Shown: positions 1 through 12,424, numbered from the stretch's first letter. The stretch: DNA of 64,000 nucleotides from Gnetum montanum (GCA_015680685.1 MNCI01028283.1:42894-106893); one strand, 5' to 3'. The notes: generated by a model not told the origin, from the letters alone. Numbers and translations are program-made.

Positions 1-1527
1 TGCCTTAGTTTTTCCCTTTGTGAAAATCCATGGTTTGGGAATCTATGTAGTAAAGAATAATATCTATCCATTATTGCATCAAGGGATTCATGTGTCCCTT
101 TCTTCCATCATTGGATTTTTTTTCTTAAGTTCAACACTCTAGAGTAGGTTTAATACTTGTCATTAGAAAGCTCTAGCATGATACTTCATCTTCAAATTGA
201 CTTTGGTTCCAAGGACTTGTACTAGATCTCTACTTTCTTGATGACTTTTTTAAGAAATAAATTTAACTTTTGCTAATTACTTTCAATATTTTAAAGATCA
301 CACACATTGAGGAATTCTTGAAGATGATGCTAGGGATCTACGTTATATCCACCTTTAAATTTGGGAATGTTATTCATGTCCAATCACTTGATGTGAATAT
401 TCCTTACATGGTTGGTAGGAATATACAGTATCTCTCTAATGTTAATCATACTGGGAGTGGCTAGTAGAGTTTCTTCATGATCATCAGGTTCATAAGCTCA
501 GTTATAGTGGTGACCCCTTTGATGCCCATAGTGCTCTCTCTCTTCATGCCTAATCTTGTTTCTTCTTTGTTTATACTCATCTTCTTCTTCATTAGGATAC
601 TGTCTATGATATTCATGCCTTTCATGATCCCTACCTCTTTTCCTATCATAATCTCTAAGTCTTTGTTCCATTTAATTAGATTTTGCTAATGATCACGAGG
701 AGGAAGAGAAAGCAATTGGAAAACGATATCAACTAGTTCTTCTTCTGTGACTCTATGATTCATCCCTTCATGATTCCATAGAAGCTCTAGGCCTTGAGAT
801 TTTCGTATGTTTAGAGTCTTGTACATTGTTTCTTGGTGTCTCTACAAGGATCGAATGCAATTGTACCTTAACAGGTTCATCTAGATGAATGATATGTGTC
901 TATGAATGGGATTCATGAATATGGTGAAGTTTTTCCATCAAGAGTGCATCATCATTGCTTTCTTCTAGGAAAAAATTCTTAGTTGACTTTCTTTCTTTTA
1001 TTGTTTTCATGTCTGGTCTCCATGGAAACATCCCTTCATACTTTCACTTTCATGGCTTAATATGGCTAAGTCATGTGTTTAGTAACATAATTCCCTTCTT
1101 GTGCATGGCCCAAATTCAACCTTATTAAGATTTCTTGCAACATTGATGGTGCTGAATGTTTAGGAGGTAAAACTATGTTGCCCTATGAATCTCTCTATCT
1201 CAACTATTTATCTTGATGGAAGATGAATGTGAAATCAAGATAATATGGATTTTTATGAGCATATGAAATTATAGTTTACATAGGCACACTCTAGTCTTCT
1301 TCATCATGTCTCTTGTCATAAATTTTTTATGTCTCTTTGGTAGGTGATAACTTCTCTTTAAGTGTTAAAATCATGTTATATGTTTGATGTTTTAGGTGTG
1401 TGTATGTGTGTTATTAAGAGTGATTCAAAATATAAAGGATAAACTATGATTCAAAATATAAAGGATAAATTTTGTGTTTCTTATACAACAGAATTTATAC
1501 AATCAACTATTAAGCAAACATTGATAC
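1..1527 (-). pseudogene. gag of El-1, Athila-like Ty3/gypsy element (5' part, decayed)
   Basis: Gag would form the virus-like particle of the element. Read on the minus strand, 470-690 keeps a recognisable frame rich in Arg, His, Asp and Glu (for example RDYDRKRGRDHERHEYHRQY), the same basic/acidic segment found in the gags at 28.1 kb, 46.2 kb and 61.0 kb. Downstream (about 60-330) the + strand text is clearly related to the gag regions at 41.2 kb and 60.5 kb. Stops and frameshifts are frequent, so no protein is expected. The gene sits directly downstream of a tRNA-Asp-type primer binding site and LTR at 1,528-1,723, which fixes its identity and direction. The element runs off the left edge of the window. 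Confidence 0.6.
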
Positions 1528-1546
1528 ATCCCTGGCAACGACACTA
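1528..1546 (-). other. Primer binding site (tRNA-Asp type) of El-1
   Basis: On the minus strand it reads TAGTGTCGTTGCCAGGGAT. The plant tRNA-Asp(GUC) 3' end would give TGGCGCCGTTGCCGGGGAT; all four differences are G/A or C/T transitions. It lies one base from the LTR edge, as expected. Confidence 0.75.
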
Positions 1547-1547
1547 A

Positions 1548-1723
1548 TGATGAGTGATAGGAGATCCCAACACTCCACCATACAAGTCACAAGTGCATGT
1601 GCATGACTAGATTGTAATCCATGGATGGACAATGTAAGTATGTTACAAGTTGATAGTAGGTTTTTGATCATTATCTTCCCACTTTTGAGTTAGTAAATTT
1701 TAAGTGTATCGTTCAACTCTACC
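1548..1723 (-). repeat. 5' LTR of El-1, truncated
   Basis: Starts TGATGAGTG next to the PBS and matches the reverse complement of the El-5 LTRs (26,302-27,159 and 37,060-37,902) over about 170 bp, including the stretch around the shared text tagattgtaatccatgg. Homology stops near 1,723, where the 256-bp repeat begins, so roughly four fifths of the LTR is missing. Confidence 0.7.
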
Positions 1724-1979
1724 CCTACAAAAACCCATGAAAATGCCAATTTTAGCCATTCCTAAGGCATTTTCAACCTTCCCAAGCCCAGATATAGACA
1801 TGAGATACATTTTTCTACTTGGGAGATGAGACAATAATAACTTTTGAAGTATTTCTTGGCTTTAGAAAGTTGAAGTATGCAATATTGTAGCTTACAAACT
1901 AAATATCTCACATTTACAATGAATCCTTGTCTCAAATTGGGAAATGAAGGTTACAACATGAATTTTTGGTGGTGTTTCA
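1724..1979. repeat. 256-bp direct repeat, left copy
   Basis: About 87-88% identical by eye to 21,157-21,411, same orientation. Both end GGTGGTGTTTCA; the right copy starts TG, the left starts CC at the same place. Candidate terminal repeats of El-2, or two insertions of one short repeat. Confidence 0.65.
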
Positions 1980-3012
1980 TTGATCCCTCTTTGTTGATGT
2001 CTGGAGTATTTACTTGAGAGACATTGACAAAGAATACAAAACATCACTATAGGTTCATCACCTATGTTCCTTCTCCATGCTTGATCTAGTAGTGTTGAAC
2101 CATGCTCAAGAGTGCTTATGATGAAGGGAGAAGGTTGTGATGATGAGATGGTAGTGAGGTTATAGGAAAATGATAATGAAGGCTAATAATGCATTCCAAA
2201 TGTTGACATCATGGTTAAGACAAGGCATAGATATATTGGTCAATCCATTTAGGCTCTTCACTCCATCCTTTGAAGTGTTGCTCACTTGTAATACATTTTT
2301 GAGAAACCAATCACCTTGCTGCAAGATTTCTTTAGCTGTTAGGCTCCTCTCTTGGCATGTTTGAAGCCATTATTTTGTCTTTTGGATTTAATTGGTTATT
2401 TAAATTCTTGGTGATTTACTCTCCTCATTTTTTGTGTGAAGTGAAACCTTCATTGGTTTTCATTTCCAAAGCCAATTTTGATTTGGTTTTTACATTAAGT
2501 GAGATGTGTTACACTTGATGGAATAGATGGTTACTCATTGAATAAAGTGTGTTATATTCAATGGACTTGATGGTGGAGTATGAAGAAGGGATGTCATATG
2601 GCCATAATGCATGAGTGCTAGGTATTAGTCAACATTATCACCTAAGGTAAGGAATATTATAATCAAACTATGGAATTGGGCTCAAGGGGATGGTAATAGA
2701 AGTGATGTGGGATGAAGCACTCTCGAGGTGGCAAGACAAACTCACTAAATCTTATGTATTGAGATCACATGGTGACTTGACATCATGATGAGTTACACCT
2801 CCATGATGACTCTAGGCTTCACCCTACAAGCACAACTCTAAGAGAACAAGAAAACTAGACAAAGAAATATATAAGGCCATGTAGAATAGTTCAGCAAATC
2901 TAGTTATCAAAGGTTACATGTGTTGCTAGTTTAAGGCCTTGCCAAGTTGATGATGCTAGTTTAAGGCCTTGGCAAGCTATGGAAACTAGGCTCACTTATT
3001 GGTTGTTATTAG
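1980..3012. other. Non-coding spacer next to the Tat integrase
   Basis: No coding similarity seen on either strand. On the minus strand it lies after integrase, where a 3' untranslated region would be. The 15-mer TGCTAGTTTAAGGCC occurs twice here (about 2,921 and 2,956) and once more at about 15,908. Confidence 0.4.
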
Positions 3013-4080
3013 CTACATATAGTATGGTTTTAGGTAGGAATGATTGACTAGATTAGAAACCTCACTCCCATCCATATTTGCTATTTGGTAGGTCCCATTG
3101 TCGTAGCCCTTGGTGATTAAGAAAGGTCCTTTTGTTTTGGCTGAGAATTTGTCTGCATTCTCATGGATATCCTTAATAACCAAGTATCCTTCCTTGATCT
3201 TGAATTTGCCAAGGTTATAGTGATATTTTTGTTTTTCCTCTCTTGGTAGCGCTCGATGTGAGCAAACGTTTGCACATGTTGCTCCTCCATTGATGGTTTC
3301 TAGCTCCTTACTCTGCTTGTCATTGTAGAAATTGGATAGGGCCACTTTGAGTGATGGTACCTATAATTCAAAAGATAAAACAACTTAAAAACCATAAACA
3401 AGGTTATATATGATTATGCTTGTCATCGTACGATATGTGGTTCTATAGGCCCAAAGTGCATGGATAAGACACTCATGCCACTTGTACTTACTATTGTTTA
3501 GCATGCTTTTGAGGAAGTTGATGATGACCTTGTTGCTTGCTTTGGCTTGTTCATTGGCTTGAGGGTAATAAGGTGATGAGAAAGAGTTCTTAATGCCTAG
3601 GTTGTAATAGAAATTTTCTGTTTCTTGGCTACTAAATTATAGTCCATTATATGTGAGTATGATCATAGGTATGAAAAAATGGGCTACTATGTTGTCAAGA
3701 ATGAATCTACAGAATTTAGATATTATTTTCCTTAGGGAAATAGATGTAACCAATTTGGTAAAGTATTTGGTTGTGGTGATGATGAAGCTATGCCTTGCAA
3801 AAGACTTAGACATTATAGGTCCAATGATATCCAACCCCCATTGTTGAAATGACTAAGTGATCTCAGCTGTGTGTAACTTAGTTGATGGTATGTGTATGAG
3901 ATTGCTATGCCACTGGCATGTATCACATGTTTTAACCTTCTACAAGCAGTCATTTTTTAGATAAGGCCAGTAATAATCCAACCATCTAATTTTAGTGGCC
4001 ATGGCTCTAGGTCCTATATGTCCTCCACACATACCCTTGTGAACTTTCTCTAGGACTATTCTAGTTTTGATTTTGCCTAA
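3013..4080 (-). pseudogene. Tat-type integrase (El-2), inactive
   Basis: Integrase joins element cDNA to chromosomal DNA. On the minus strand the order is a zinc-binding region (HKGMCGGHIG, then CDTCQ), a core with WGLDIIGPI for the first catalytic Asp, and the Tat-like stretch HALWAYRTTYRTMT. The C-terminal GPF module follows at 3,013-3,200 (KGPFLITKGYDNGTYQIA), ending LKPYYM. The second catalytic Asp is Tyr (ILTYNGL, usually SDNGT) and the catalytic Glu is Lys (EQAKASN, usually GQAEASN). Stops and frameshifts split it; the longest open piece is the last 110 residues. It follows the second RNase H, the order expected in Tat elements. Confidence 0.8.
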
Positions 4081-4399
4081 GCACACTATTAATACATCAT
4101 TGTAGGACTGTTGACATAATGTGTTATCACCTAATATGATATATGATTTTGATTATTTACATACAACATCCTTTTAAGTAGCAGTAAGGCCTTGTGAATG
4201 TTTGCCATGCATAAGGTAAAACTTGATATCATAGTACCACTCCTTTATAGGATTAGTATGAACTATGGCCATAAATTTATCCTTAGTGTTCTACATGATG
4301 GGAATAGCATAGTTCAAAATTAGGATGGACACCTTACTAAACATATCTAGCATTGCATTTAGAGCTAGCGTTGTGATGGCATCAACTATAACATTTTCA

Positions 4400-4870
4400 T
4401 TTTTGGGTACATGTTGGATATTAGCATTGATAAATTATTGTAATAGTCTCTTCCATAGGTCATAGTAAGTAGTAAATATTTATCTTTGCATGCATAAACC
4501 TTGGTTACTTGGTTAGCCACATGCTATGAATCATCCTTGATCATCAAATGCTTCATTACTAGGTCACAAGCTACCATCATTCCCCTAATCAAACCCTCGT
4601 ACTCCACTATGTTTTTGGTGCCTAGAAACACAAAATGATAGGTGAAGGGTTAGATTTCACTAGATGGAAATGTTATTATGGTAGTGGCACTGACCTCATG
4701 GGTAGTTGAAGCTCCTTCAAAGTGCATGACCACCTCATAACCCTTGTGCACTTGGCTAATGGTGTTTACATGCTCATAAAAAAACTTAGGGTCTATGGTT
4801 GCATGATTATCAATAGGTGAAATAGTAAGTTTTACTGCTATGGCTTGAACTTTTGTTAAGGATTGAGAGA
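4400..4870 (-). pseudogene. Second, archaeal-type RNase H domain (El-2)
   Basis: Tat and Ogre elements carry an extra RNase H domain between the retroviral-type RNase H and integrase. On the minus strand the frame shows MHFEGAST, then FLGTKNIVEYEGLIRGM, HLMIKDDS, a stop where Gln is usual, and HVANQVTKVYACKDK. That is the family pattern of DGAS, EYEAL and GDSQLVVNQV. The first acidic residue is Glu instead of Asp; the EYE and DDS acids remain. This domain is the strongest single argument for placing the pol block in the Tat lineage rather than Athila. It lies between RNase H (right) and integrase (left) with no visible gap. Confidence 0.75.
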
Positions 4871-5340
4871 CATAATGAAGGCCAAACTCTACTATTATGG
4901 ATTTCCATTGGGCTATCTAGATACTCTTGTAAATGTTGGTCATTATGGCTCTAAGCACGTTATCTTTGTAAATGATATTGACTTGGCTCCTAAAGAGGTA
5001 GTTTTTCCACTTCTTTAAGTAGAAGACTAGTGCTAGATGGTACTTCTTCACTTTGGTGTATTAGGTCTCATGGGAAACTAAGGCATGGCTTAGGTACTAT
5101 ATCAACATTTGTTCTCAATCATTTCATTTTTGATAGAGTAGAGAGTCAATGTATGTGTTAGAGATAGCAAGGTATATGTAAAAAGACATACCCTCTTGTG
5201 GAGGATAGACTGTTGGTAGTTGTCCCAAATCTTGCTTAATGTTTTCAAAGGCTTCTTAGAGTTAAGCCATTGACTCATAGTGAACTCCTTTCTTAAGCAA
5301 GTGTTGCATGGGCTATAGCTTATCTGTAAGCTTAGCATTC
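4871..5340 (-). pseudogene. Retroviral-type RNase H domain (El-2)
   Basis: This domain would remove the RNA strand of the RNA:DNA hybrid during reverse transcription. On the minus strand the recognisable stretch is YLSHALVSHET, a stop, then YTKVKKYHLALVFYLKKWKNYL, matching the RNase H motif of Ty3 elements (YYSRALV, RYTKVEK, ALVFALKKW). The part joining it to RT (5,102-5,338) is open but frameshifted. The neighbours on both sides, RT and the second RNase H, agree with the assignment. It is too decayed to judge all catalytic acids. Confidence 0.6.
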
Positions 5341-6130
5341 AACTTATAGATAAATTATAATCTACCTTGTAGTTCCCATAGCTCCTTAAGGTTGGTAGGT
5401 GCTGCCAAGTTGGATATGGTCCTAATATTATTAGGATCAACATGTAAACCTACTTTAGATACTATAAAGCCAAGCATCTTACCGGTTTTGACATTGAAGA
5501 CACACTTCTTATGATTGAGTCTAAGTTCATACTTAAGACATAATTTAAGCACAAGGTTTAGGTCATTAGCATGGTCACTAACCACTTTGGACTTAACAGC
5601 TATATCATCCACATAATTCTTGAGCAATCCTAACATATAGTCACTAAAGATATACATCATAGCTCTTTGGTTAGTTTCTCTTGCATTCTTTAGGTGAAAG
5701 GACATCATGGTATAGCAAAAGGTACCCTGAGGGGTCATGAAGGTCATGCTAAGTTAGTGCTCTAGGTTGATCCTAATCTGGTTGTATCTTGAGAATCCAT
5801 CCATAAAGGATAATAAGGCATGTCTAGCCATAGTATCAATGAGTTGATCTATACTAGGAAAAGGGAAATTGTCTTTGATAGTAGCCTTATTTAGATTTTT
5901 GAATTCAATGCAAATCTGTATGCTCCCATTTTTCTTAGGGACTACTATTGTACCCATTCCACATAGTTAATAGCTCTAATGAAATCATCTTGATAGAGCT
6001 TGGTGATTTCATCATGAACTACCAAGGCCAAGTCAAGTCTAATTTTACATGCTTTTGGCTTAACTGGTCTAATGCTAGGATCAAGTATGATGTTATGTTG
6101 GACTAATCATGGGTCTAGAATCAACATATC
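5341..6130 (-). pseudogene. Reverse transcriptase of Tat type (El-2)
   Basis: RT copies element RNA into cDNA. Two open minus-strand pieces, 5,754-5,957 and 5,355-5,747, together cover fingers, palm and thumb. Motifs in order: LVQHNIILDPSIRPVKPKA at the N-terminal edge, VPKKNGSIQICIEFKNLNKA, FPFPSIDQL, LLSFMDGFSRYNQI with the first catalytic Asp, TPQGTFCYTMM, the intact YVDD box in NYVDDIAVKSK, and KMLGFIVSKVGLHVDP. A break lies near 5,748-5,753. It keeps its catalytic Asp residues, unlike the RTs of El-4 and El-7. The reading continues upstream to about 6,480, where AFT and SYEDM flank a stop at the expected Trp of a WSYEDMPG-like motif. Confidence 0.85.
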
Positions 6131-6480
6131 TTCATATGACTAGGTGAAAGCCTTAATGTTGTCTTATAGGACCTTAGTGATGTCTTGAGCCTGTTGAGGG
6201 TCTAATGAGGAACTGAGTTTCAAGGTTTTCTCCTTAGCACCATGTGTTGTGAAAGGAACCTCAACCAAAAAGTCTTTAGTAATGTCATCATGAATAGGGT
6301 TTTAACTAGGTTTTCAGGCCACTCTAGAGGTTTCTCAATTGACGCTATGTGGTCAACAAGAATCTCAAGCTCAAGATTTAAAAAACCAAGGTTAATACAT
6401 CATTCAACATCACCATGAGGTCCATGCACGTTCAACAACAAGGTGATTTGCTTTCAAGCATCCATCCTTCAATCTTGCAT
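6131..6480 (-). pseudogene. Linker upstream of the Tat RT (El-2)
   Basis: On the minus strand the text before RT reads like the Tat region between protease and RT: LNLELEILVDHI, EKPLEWPENLVK, then the SYEDM motif. It is broken by stops. Recognisable coding ends at about 6,480, and the protease that should come next is not here but at 16.3-17.1 kb. Confidence 0.5.
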
Positions 6481-7010
6481 ATCAACCATAAGCACATTAG
6501 TGGCACTTGGGTAAAAATGAGAAAATAATGTCAAAATACCATAAAATATCCAAGTAAATATGCAAACACATTCCATCCATATACAAAATAACATGCAAAC
6601 AATGTTAACTAAGGCTATAAGAGATAAATAATGGCTAATGGAATTAAACAAAGGCTATATGAGGTCAATCAAAGGCCAATACGAGCTAAATAAAAAGGAA
6701 GGTATGAAAAAACAAGATCATACATGGTTACCTTAGGTTCCATAGTGCTAATTTATGGCCTTGAAAAGACATAGTTACATGGTATCAAAAAATGATCAAG
6801 GATGGTTCAATCTCATTAGTTAACATGAATCCAAGGCTAAATAAGGATAAAAAAAGACCATAATAGAGCAACTAAAGTGAATATGGTAAAACATGAAGTT
6901 ATATAGGGGCCATATGAAGTTAATTTATGAGAAAGGTCAACAATCCAAAACAAGGCCAAATATGTGAGAATGGAATACATATGGTAAAAATTGGCTAATA
7001 TTGATCAAAT
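6481..7010. other. AT-rich spacer between Tat RT and tandem array
   Basis: No coding similarity seen. The + strand repeats short phrases such as aaaggctatatgagg and aaaggccaatacgag, suggesting decayed tandem sequence. It could be intron or leader sequence of El-2. Confidence 0.3.
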
Positions 7011-9860
7011 AGGGTTAGATTTTGCCAGTTTTAGGTCTCGGAAAGCCATGATATGGGGCTACAGTGTTTCTGGGGAATGTTGGGCACAAGAGGGGATCAT
7101 TTTGGGGTTATTTTAAGGTAAAATTAACACCTTTTCTTGTGACTACACTAGCCTAGCATAGTCATCCCTTCTCCAATGTAGTCCACATTTACGAATAGTT
7201 TCTAAGGCTTAGTATGATCTCTTTTGGACTCCGAGTGATCTAAACAACTAACATAGGTGGTGGTTATTAAAGATTATCAAGTTTGATACTGTTCTAATCC
7301 CTTATAAGGTTGAGAAGCTTGTTTCTAATGGTGACTACATTGGGCTAGAAGGCCCCAGCATAGTCACAAGGGATGAATGAATTTATGTGGTTTCCAGAAC
7401 TGAAACGAAGTAGAATTGTAGTTGGGAGACATGGGGCTAGATTTTTGGTTATTCTAGATTAGCTTTGGGCCATTCTAAGCTATTTATTGTTGATTTTTAT
7501 TGCCACATTTTTTGTTACCCTTGGGACTACATTGGCCCAACATAGTCACTAGCTTCTTCTGCATAGTCCTACATGGAAAATGGATTTTGATGAGTTTCAA
7601 AGCTCAATCAACCATGCTAATGGGCTTTTTGGGTCACTAGTTTTTCTAGCTAGGGTTTTAATATATAAATTGCAAGTTTTTTCACTTGTATAGGTATTAG
7701 ATTGACCAAATACCATGGGACTACGTTGGACATGTAGTCCCTAGTGTAGTCAAGGGAGTTAGATGGAAAAACGATGGGAAAGGATGAATCTTAGCTTGTT
7801 TTCCAAGGTTTGAAGGTCTGGGCATGCTTTGAAAAGGTTCTAGATCTTTTCAAGAGTCAATTTGGGTAGTTTTTTGGTAGTTTTTATCATCTTCAATTGG
7901 ACTATGCTTGGTTATAGTAGGGACTACATTGGCCTAGCGTAGTCCCAATTTTTCATCAGTGTAGTTAGGTTGGAAAAATTGGAAAAATGGAGTTTTACTA
8001 TGAAAATTGACTCTAGTGGACCCCAGGACTCCTAAACATAAAATTTGAGTTATTTTTATTAAATTTTGAGCAACTTTAGGTGGACTACACTGGGCTTGGA
8101 TAAGGACTATGCTGGCCTAGCATAGTCCCAACTTTCAGTAATGTAGTCTAGGTTTTGGTGATCAAGAATGAAGGGAAAATGTGTGTTTCATGGCCAGAGA
8201 AGCTCTAGTTAGGTTGTAAGGTTTTTCAAGAGTAAATTTGGTGTCGTTTTTCTCAATTTTAAGTAATTTGGCATGGACTATGCTAGGGCTTGATAGGGAG
8301 TACATTGGCCTAATGTAGTCCCAATCCTCCTAAGCATAGTGAAGGTTTGGTAGCCCAAAGATCTTGAATCCTGGCTTAAATCCAAGGTCTTATGGTCCTA
8401 ATGTGTCATAGTAAGGTCCTAAAGTCAAAAAAGGTATTTTATTGGTTGTATTTGGCTTGGATTAAGTTCCAACATGTGGACTACTATGGCCTCCTACTAG
8501 GACAATGATGGCCCATCATAGTTCTCTCAGTCTTTAGCATAGTTGACACTTTGGAATAGAAAATGTAAGTTTCTATGGTAAAAAATGGCTTCCATAAGGC
8601 CCCAGGGTTCATTTTCAAGGAATTAAGGTTATTTTAAGAAATTTTAGGATAATGTTTTGTGAACTATGTTAAGCTTAGATAGGGACTACATTGGCCCAAT
8701 GTAATCCTAACTTTCCCCTAATGTAGTTAAGGTGGAAGTTATAAGAAATGGTAAAAATGCAAGTTTTGTAGTCAAATAGGCTTAGATAATGTTTTAGGGT
8801 TTTTCAAAAATAGTTTAAAGTTATTTTTAACAAAATTTGAGAAGTTTTTAGTGGACAACATTGGGCTTTCGAAGGGACTATGCTGGTCTAGCGTAGTCCT
8901 CTCATCCCTCCAATGTAGTCAATGTTGTAATGGCTAAAAATGGTTAAAATTGTAGAATTTTTTGTCAAAAAATTGCAAATGGAATTTTAGGATTTTTTGG
9001 ATGTCAATTGGAGCTATTTTTGGTGGATTTTGTCAATTCTAAGTGAACTAGGCTGGGCTCAGGTAGGGACTACACTGGCCCAACATAGTCCCAACTTTCC
9101 TCTAGCATAGTCAAAGTAGTAAGTGTCAAAACTATGAAAAAAAGTAAATTTTATCATCATAAAAGCTTAAATGGGGGTTCAGAGTCTACTGTTATCAATT
9201 TGCATGATTCTTAGTATATTTTACCACTTTTGTATGGACTACATTGGCCTAGCATAGTCCCAACTTCCCATCTAGCATAGTTTGGTGTTTGGATGTGGAA
9301 AATGTGGAAAAGTGGTTGTGTTTGCCCTAGTTGTTAGTTTCATGTCATTTTTGGGTTCTCGAGAGGTGAGTTGGGGTTTGTGGATGATTGATTTATAGAT
9401 TTTTAGTAGACTACATTGGCTTAGCGTAGTCATGAAAAATGATTGATTGTTGTTAGAATCGAAGACATTTGACTAATTTTTGATGTTGTCAGGAGCTCTA
9501 GCAGTGAGATAACATATTTTTTTTTGGAGTAGAATGGAAGTTGGATGGGTTGGGAGAAGTCCATTTTACCATGGACTACATTGGACAATAGTTGGGACTA
9601 TTCTAGGCTAGCATAGTCTCCGAGCTTCCTCAGTATAGTCATGGAAAATCATCAATTTATCACACAATTTGGTGCATTTGACCATATTCCAAGATTAAAA
9701 GGACATTAGACTAGGTATTAGGAAGGTAGGATGGAAGGTGTTAGTTATGCCAAGGTTTTCAAGAGTAAGGCTTCAACGTAGTCAAGCTTGAAACCCAAAA
9801 AATCTTAGTGTAGTCATGGTTGTTTGTGCCACTTTTGGGAGCATCTAGTAGGGCCCACTT
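7010..9860. repeat. Tandem array of about 190-bp units with an internal palindrome
   Basis: At least 13 diverged units, marked by a ggactac-type motif at about 7,141, 7,332, 7,525, 7,718, 7,921, 8,104, 8,297, 8,478, 8,683, 8,875, 9,067, 9,236 and 9,409, with decayed units near 9,573 and 9,770. Spacing is 170-205 bp, mostly close to 192. The best unit (8,104-8,128) has perfect 10-bp arms, GGACTATGCT and AGCATAGTCC, around GGCCT. A second copy of the right arm follows 15-25 bp later in most units, and a partial left copy precedes it by about 20 bp. Tandem arrays inside Tat/Ogre elements are known, usually in the 3' untranslated region; here the array sits between the protease and RT blocks. Confidence 0.85.
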
Positions 9861-11754
9861 GAAATTAGTAAGGGTTTTTCAAAAATCTCCACATAACCCA
9901 GTGTACTCAATTTCTAATTTCATCTCCAAGTGAAGTGGAGTTGCAAAAGAAAACCAGGGTTTCAATTTAGGCACTTAGGTTTAAGTGGATTTTAGTTGGA
10001 AAACTTGTAAAAATAATTATTTTTTTTATCTTTTATCACTACTATCCCCAAGTTAGAGAGCTTTGTTGCTATCACTACTATCCAATACCTAGCCTTAGCA
10101 TAGTCACAACCACTTGTGATTCTACTACCAACATAGTCACTTTAGAAATCAAAGATCTTCTACATTTTGGCACCTATTTCCACACCATGGTGAAGAAGAT
10201 AGCTTCCACTAGAAACCTTGCATTGGAAGAGGTAGATGCCACTACCCAAAGCTTGTCAAATCTTCCTTTCCCAAGGATTGGAGAATACTCAACTATCATC
10301 TTTCTTAGGTGCACCATTCTCACTAGTTTTTTTAGTTTGTTCAATGTGTTCCATTTTTTGGGGTTTGTTTTGTTTTTTAGATCTAGGCTTTTGTATTCAT
10401 TATTTTAAGATTCTATAAAAATCCCACCATAAATCTACATCATTTTTATTCATTTTTAGTGTTATTTTGGCTTTGGGTTTTGGTTTCATTGAATTTTAAA
10501 TGCTTTTCCCATGATTTCCATGGGTTTTTTTTCTTTTCTACCCAAGAAAAAATAATGTCACTTTTGAATTTTTCTCTAAGGAGACAGTTAGGCTTTTCAA
10601 TTTTTTTAAGGCCATGGGGTTATTTTCTATTATTTTTTGGTTAACAATATTTTTTGACCACTCAATTTTTCCTAATAGATAGTTTTCTATGGCTAATTTT
10701 ATTAGACTACATCAGGTGGGTTTTCTGTCCTAAGGCCATTTTTTTCTAAGTTTTCTAATTTTTATATAATGAAAAGATATTAAATTTTTAGTTTTATTAT
10801 ATGAGTTTGAACCATTGAATTTGAATAAACAATTTTCTTGTCACAACCGTTTTTGTCAACTTGCACAAAAAGGGATTTTTGCATGATGGATATGGTTAGG
10901 TCAATTTGGTAAATTTTTTCTGAAAATATGATTAGGAATTTTTATGGTTCCTTTTCATGGGATTGTAGTCTATGCTTTTACAATTCCAATGGCTATGGAA
11001 TCATCAAATTTCATTAAGCAGTTAATTTTTTATGGCTATTTTCATATGATTGCATGAAATCGTGCTTATAAGGTTGTTGGGCATTTATCCCTATGAAGAT
11101 GGGCAATGTTGATATTCTGAAATTTTTTTTTGCATAAATGTCCCATGGTCTTGAGGATATTTTTGTATGTTGGGAAGGTGATGGAAGTGGTTTAGATCAA
11201 ATTAAAAAAAATTTCATATTTTTGTGTGTTTTCCTATGGTTGTTTTAGTATAAGGTGTAAATCTTGGTTGAATCCTAGTTATAGATTTGTATTGAATTTG
11301 TGATTTTTTTCTAAGTGTGGATCTAACATGGAAATTGGAAATTTAGTCCTATACTATCACATTTACATTTTTAGTCCTAAACTGTTTATTCCACATTTTT
11401 AGTTATGATTAGTCATTGTCATGACTTTAGTTTTGAATTTTCATTATTGGTATTTTGTCTACATGTTGTTTACTAATTTGCATGGTTATAAGGCTAAAAT
11501 GGTTGGCATAATAGTTGTAATGTCATCTGATTATTTTAATGTATTTTACTTTGGTTTTGGGTTTTTGGTCTACATAGTTATAATAGTTGTACATTGGATG
11601 TTACAAGGCCTTCTTGAAGTCCATTTTGGTGGTTATAGGGATGGTGGGGCTTTTATGCTATATCCATTTCCCTAGGCCTAATACTCCAATTCTAGATATG
11701 GAGTTGGATCACCATGGGATATGGTTTAGGCTAGGAGCCTAATACTTCCTTGCT

Positions 11755-12059
11755 TATCTTCTCCAAAACTTCGGTGTGATGGTTTGGTGACACTTGGCAT
11801 TTGAAGCAACAATAATAGTCATAGGGACCATTTTGCCTAGGTCCTCTAGCTTAATCACCAAGTTCTTCATTAATGAACTTGATTTTTGTGTAGAGGGAGA
11901 GAGCAATGATGGCACATCCATTGTGGACACTTGCAAATTATCTAAAATTCAAAAGATGGCTGAGTTTAGCCAATATAACATGGACAACACTTTAACTATT
12001 GGCCAACATGCCCATATGTTATTCCAGAACCCTCCAAGAATCATTTATCACATAAAGGA
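11755..12059 (+). pseudogene. Candidate internal exon of the antisense gene
   Basis: An open frame after a stop at 11,788 (TGA where a second Trp would fit, LQNFGVMVW then HLAFEAT) runs to the GTAAGT donor at 12,060. The text includes SSLITKFFINELDFCVEGES and MAEFSQYNMDNTLTIGQ. The 89-bp gap 12,060-12,148 has a textbook plant intron shape: GTAAGT, then ttttcttattgtctcacttg and CTACAAG. The codon phase across it does not match, so either an indel followed or the intron call is wrong. I do not recognise a cellular protein family. Confidence 0.4.
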
Positions 12060-12148
12060 GTAAGTAAGGTTGTCTTTGGTTTATGGTTATTTTCTTTGTT
12101 ATGTACATATGTTATGATGATTTTCTTATTGTCTCACTTGCCTACAAG

Positions 12149-12424
12149 TTTATGATAGATGCACAAGACTTAATGAAAGGTAACAACCTCCTACTCCCAG
12201 CCCACACAGCTTTAGAGGTATTTACCAAAAGCCTAAGTATGAGAGTTGTGATAGTGGAGTAGTTGGATGGTGACTTTGAAGAATGCATTAGATGCTACCC
12301 TAAGGCTTATAAGAGATGTCTAGAAAATGTAACAATAGATAGTTGGTGGGCCAACCCATCCTTTGATGACTTAGAAGTAATCCCATCTCCTAAAGCTCCT
12401 AATATTTCTATATCATATAGGTGA
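12149..12424 (+). pseudogene. Candidate internal exon of the antisense gene
   Basis: After the acceptor CTACAAG at 12,148, a frame of about 90 codons with a single early TAG reads FMIDAQDLMKGNNLLLPAHT and later CYPKAYKRCLENVTIDSWW. It runs to another GTAAGT donor near 12,425. Function not recognised. Confidence 0.4.

Noticed and set aside
7010-9860. CRISPR array or centromeric satellite
   Set aside because: Units are about 190 bp, diverged and without spacer logic; the array lies inside a retroelement and is short, so neither label is supported.
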